The notes beneath the pieces were generated by a model. That model saw nothing but the letters and a program-made list of their open reading frames with translations, ran no database searches and was not told the DNA's origin. The translations under genes and the position numbers were made by a program. This document shows positions 62,901 to 64,000 of a stretch of DNA of 64,000 nt, one piece after another (position 1 is the stretch's first letter; every line of letters begins with the position of its first letter). The DNA comes from Dallia pectoralis (Eukaryota > Chordata > Actinopteri > Esociformes > Umbridae). The DNA is taken from positions 4,279,909 through 4,343,908 of the forward strand of contig CM055755.1 in NCBI GenBank assembly GCA_029465975.1, read 5' to 3'.

Positions 62901-63493
62901 CAACTTTAGTGACAGAGAGGAAGGGACAAACGTTTTGAGGAAGGCCAGACAACGCTGAGACAAAGTACAAACAACCACTTGACATGGACGCTCTTTTGAT
63001 ACGTGCAAAACTGTGGGGGTGCCTTTCCCATCACACAACCAGAACACCCCGACTATAGATGTGGACGTTACTGTACCTGATGTTTCCACTCAGGGTTGAT
63101 CTTCCTGCAGTAGCGCCACACCATGTTCTTCATGTTCAGATCGCGGAGCAGTTCTGACGCCTGTTAATCGGAGAATGACGGGTCACGTAACTTGTAAACT
63201 CGAGATCCAGTCACCAAGACAACCGCCGCAACTCGTTAGCATTCAGACGTTAGCCTTCAGGCATTAGCGCTTGAACCAGGTTTAAGCAGTCGTACTATTC
63301 ACGGGATTTGTGTCCCAGGTAAAGTTGCGTTACCTCGGCCAAGGCGGCGGGCGGCGTGGGCCAACTTTTGTCCAGGACGGTCTTCGGGATGTTCTTGCGG
63401 AGCTTAACCAGAAAGGCGTAGCGCACGTAGTCCAGGAAGTACTCGTTCTCAGGACAACGCTCCTTATGGCGATAGACGAATCCCTTGATGAAC
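59986..63493 (-). CDS. myo1c: Unconventional myosin-Ic, C-terminal part (gene continues beyond the right edge)
   Basis: Class I myosin linking actin to membranes; its tail homology 1 domain binds PIP2. Eight 3' exons: 63334-63493, 63077-63160, 62810-62903, 62645-62700, 61678-61813, 61197-61267, 60732-60829, 59986-60112 (stop TAG). Phases agree throughout. Readings include NEYFLDYVRYAFLVKLRKNI, ASELLRDLNMKNMVWRYC, VASEIFKDKKDNYPQSVPKL, YDRKGYKPRNRQLLLT, SVSSLSDGVFVLHV, GDVVLQSDHIIETMTKMA, INQG and FTSGSELLVAKAKNGHLSVV. All fit the TH1 tail of MYO1C. The motor and IQ motifs lie outside. The last residues (SRNNGGI) differ from the human end; a GTGAGT straddles that point, so an additional downstream exon is possible. 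Confidence 0.93.
60124..60180. repeat. (GAGA)n low-complexity tract
   Basis: GAGAGAGAGAGAGATAGAGA run just upstream of the last myo1c acceptor. Confidence 0.85.
60490..60590. repeat. Retroposon 3'-end fragment in the last myo1c intron
   Basis: CATCAGGGAGGTTTTCCTAG then GGGCTTTATAAAATGCATTG and GATTGAA, resembling the 3' tail of an abundant salmonid-type LINE family ending in ATTGA repeats. Identification from memory. Confidence 0.45.
61365..61580. repeat. 36-bp minisatellite, about 6 copies, in a myo1c intron
   Basis: Unit CAGGAACCCAGGCTACAGTA plus ACCAGGTGAATACAAA between exons 61197-61267 and 61678-61813. Confidence 0.9.
61976..62575. repeat. 22-bp minisatellite, 27 identical copies, in a myo1c intron
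   Basis: Unit CAGTCTGATATCGTATACAT plus GA. The starts 61976 and 62570 are exactly 27 x 22 apart and I saw no sequence difference among copies. The right-hand flanking unit decays (CAGTCTGGTTTGATACATG). Because 22 is not a multiple of 3 and no stop occurs on the minus strand, all three minus frames stay open; these are not genes. Confidence 0.97.
62743..62769. repeat. (GT)n microsatellite in a myo1c intron
   Basis: Short GT run 40-65 bp from the donor of exon 62810-62903. Confidence 0.85.
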
Positions 63494-63496
63494 CTG

Positions 63497-63762
63497 GGGA
63501 AGGAGAGATGAGGAGAGATGAGGAGAGAGGAGGAGAGAGATGAGGAGTAGATGAGGAGTGATGAGGAGTGATGAGGAGTGATGAGGAGAGATGAGGAGAG
63601 ATGAGGAGAGAGATGAGGAGAGAGATGAGGAGAGATGAGGAGAGAGATGAGGAGAGAGATGAGGAGAGAGATGAGGAGAGAGATGAGGAGAGAGATGAGG
63701 AGAGAGGAGGAGAGATGAGGAGAGATGAGGAGAGATGAGGAGGAGAGATGAGGAGAGATGAA
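63497..63762. repeat. GA-rich minisatellite (GGAGAGATGA) at a myo1c acceptor
   Basis: 10-12 bp units GAGGAGAGAT begin 4 bp from the acceptor of exon 63334-63493. On the coding strand they form a 265-bp repeated CTCATCTCTC pyrimidine tract ending in CTCCTTCCCCAG. Confidence 0.9.
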
Positions 63763-64000
63763 AACACACTAAGATGAGGGTGGGACACATTTATCAACAA
63801 ACTACAATTATGCCGCTACAAATAAATAAACACGTCACTACAAGCACATAAACACACCGCTACAAATACATTCAAACCAATACAAGTACATACACACAAG
63901 AAAACAACTGCCTACGATTTTGCTAATCCAAGCGACCCGATTAATTCAGTAATAATATCAATTAATTCAGTAATAATATCAATTAATTCGGTAATACTAT
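63763..64000. other. AT-rich end of window with a 20-21 bp repeat
   Basis: Part of a myo1c intron. AATTAATTCAGTAATAATATC occurs about three times from 63942 to the edge. No exon seen. Confidence 0.5.

Overview
The window is nuclear DNA of a ray-finned fish. The evidence is multi-exon genes with GT-AG introns, teleost-type transposon fragments, and very dense micro- and minisatellites, including one (CA)n run of about 840 bp. A repeat near 17.9 kb and a retroposon 3' tail near 60.5 kb look like families I associate with salmonids and pikes, so a salmoniform or esociform fish is my best guess. That is an inference, not a demonstration.

All six protein genes lie on the minus strand. In plus coordinates they are: tekt1 (5' half only, runs off the left edge); inpp5k (about 2.8-9.0 kb, possibly with an extra 5' coding exon at 10.0-10.1 kb); pitpna (12.0-20.5 kb, first coding exon not located); slc43a2 (26.9-44.7 kb, complete); an intracellular CARD-NACHT-LRR receptor of the NLRC3/NOD type (49.6-53.7 kb, complete); and the 3' part of myo1c (60.0-63.5 kb, runs off the right edge). 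I rebuilt the exons by hand from splice sites, reading phase and similarity to the known families. Summed coding lengths fit: slc43a2 572 aa, the NLR 936 aa, and pitpna about 271 aa if a 20-nt first exon is assumed.

Inpp5k, pitpna and slc43a2 are also neighbours in human 17p13.3. Here myo1c, which is next to INPP5K in human, lies on the far side of slc43a2 beyond the NLR, and tekt1 takes its place. The first three genes share a theme: inositol lipid dephosphorylation, phosphatidylinositol transfer, and an unconventional myosin that binds phosphoinositides through its tail. Slc43a2 is an amino acid transporter, tekt1 a ciliary doublet protein, and the NLR an innate immune sensor.

Most remaining DNA is repeats. 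Several minisatellites abut splice sites, and at least three are built from a copied exon-intron junction, so the introns carry ladders of decoy donor or acceptor sites. Other notable items are an 8-nt microexon in pitpna, an array of 37 CACGTG E-boxes in a pitpna intron, a forkhead plus RFX X-box pair upstream of tekt1, a retroelement 5' end folded into a perfect 18-bp hairpin, and a poly(A) block between 15-bp direct repeats. I found no wholly new multi-gene system, no CRISPR array, and no rRNA or intact tRNA gene.
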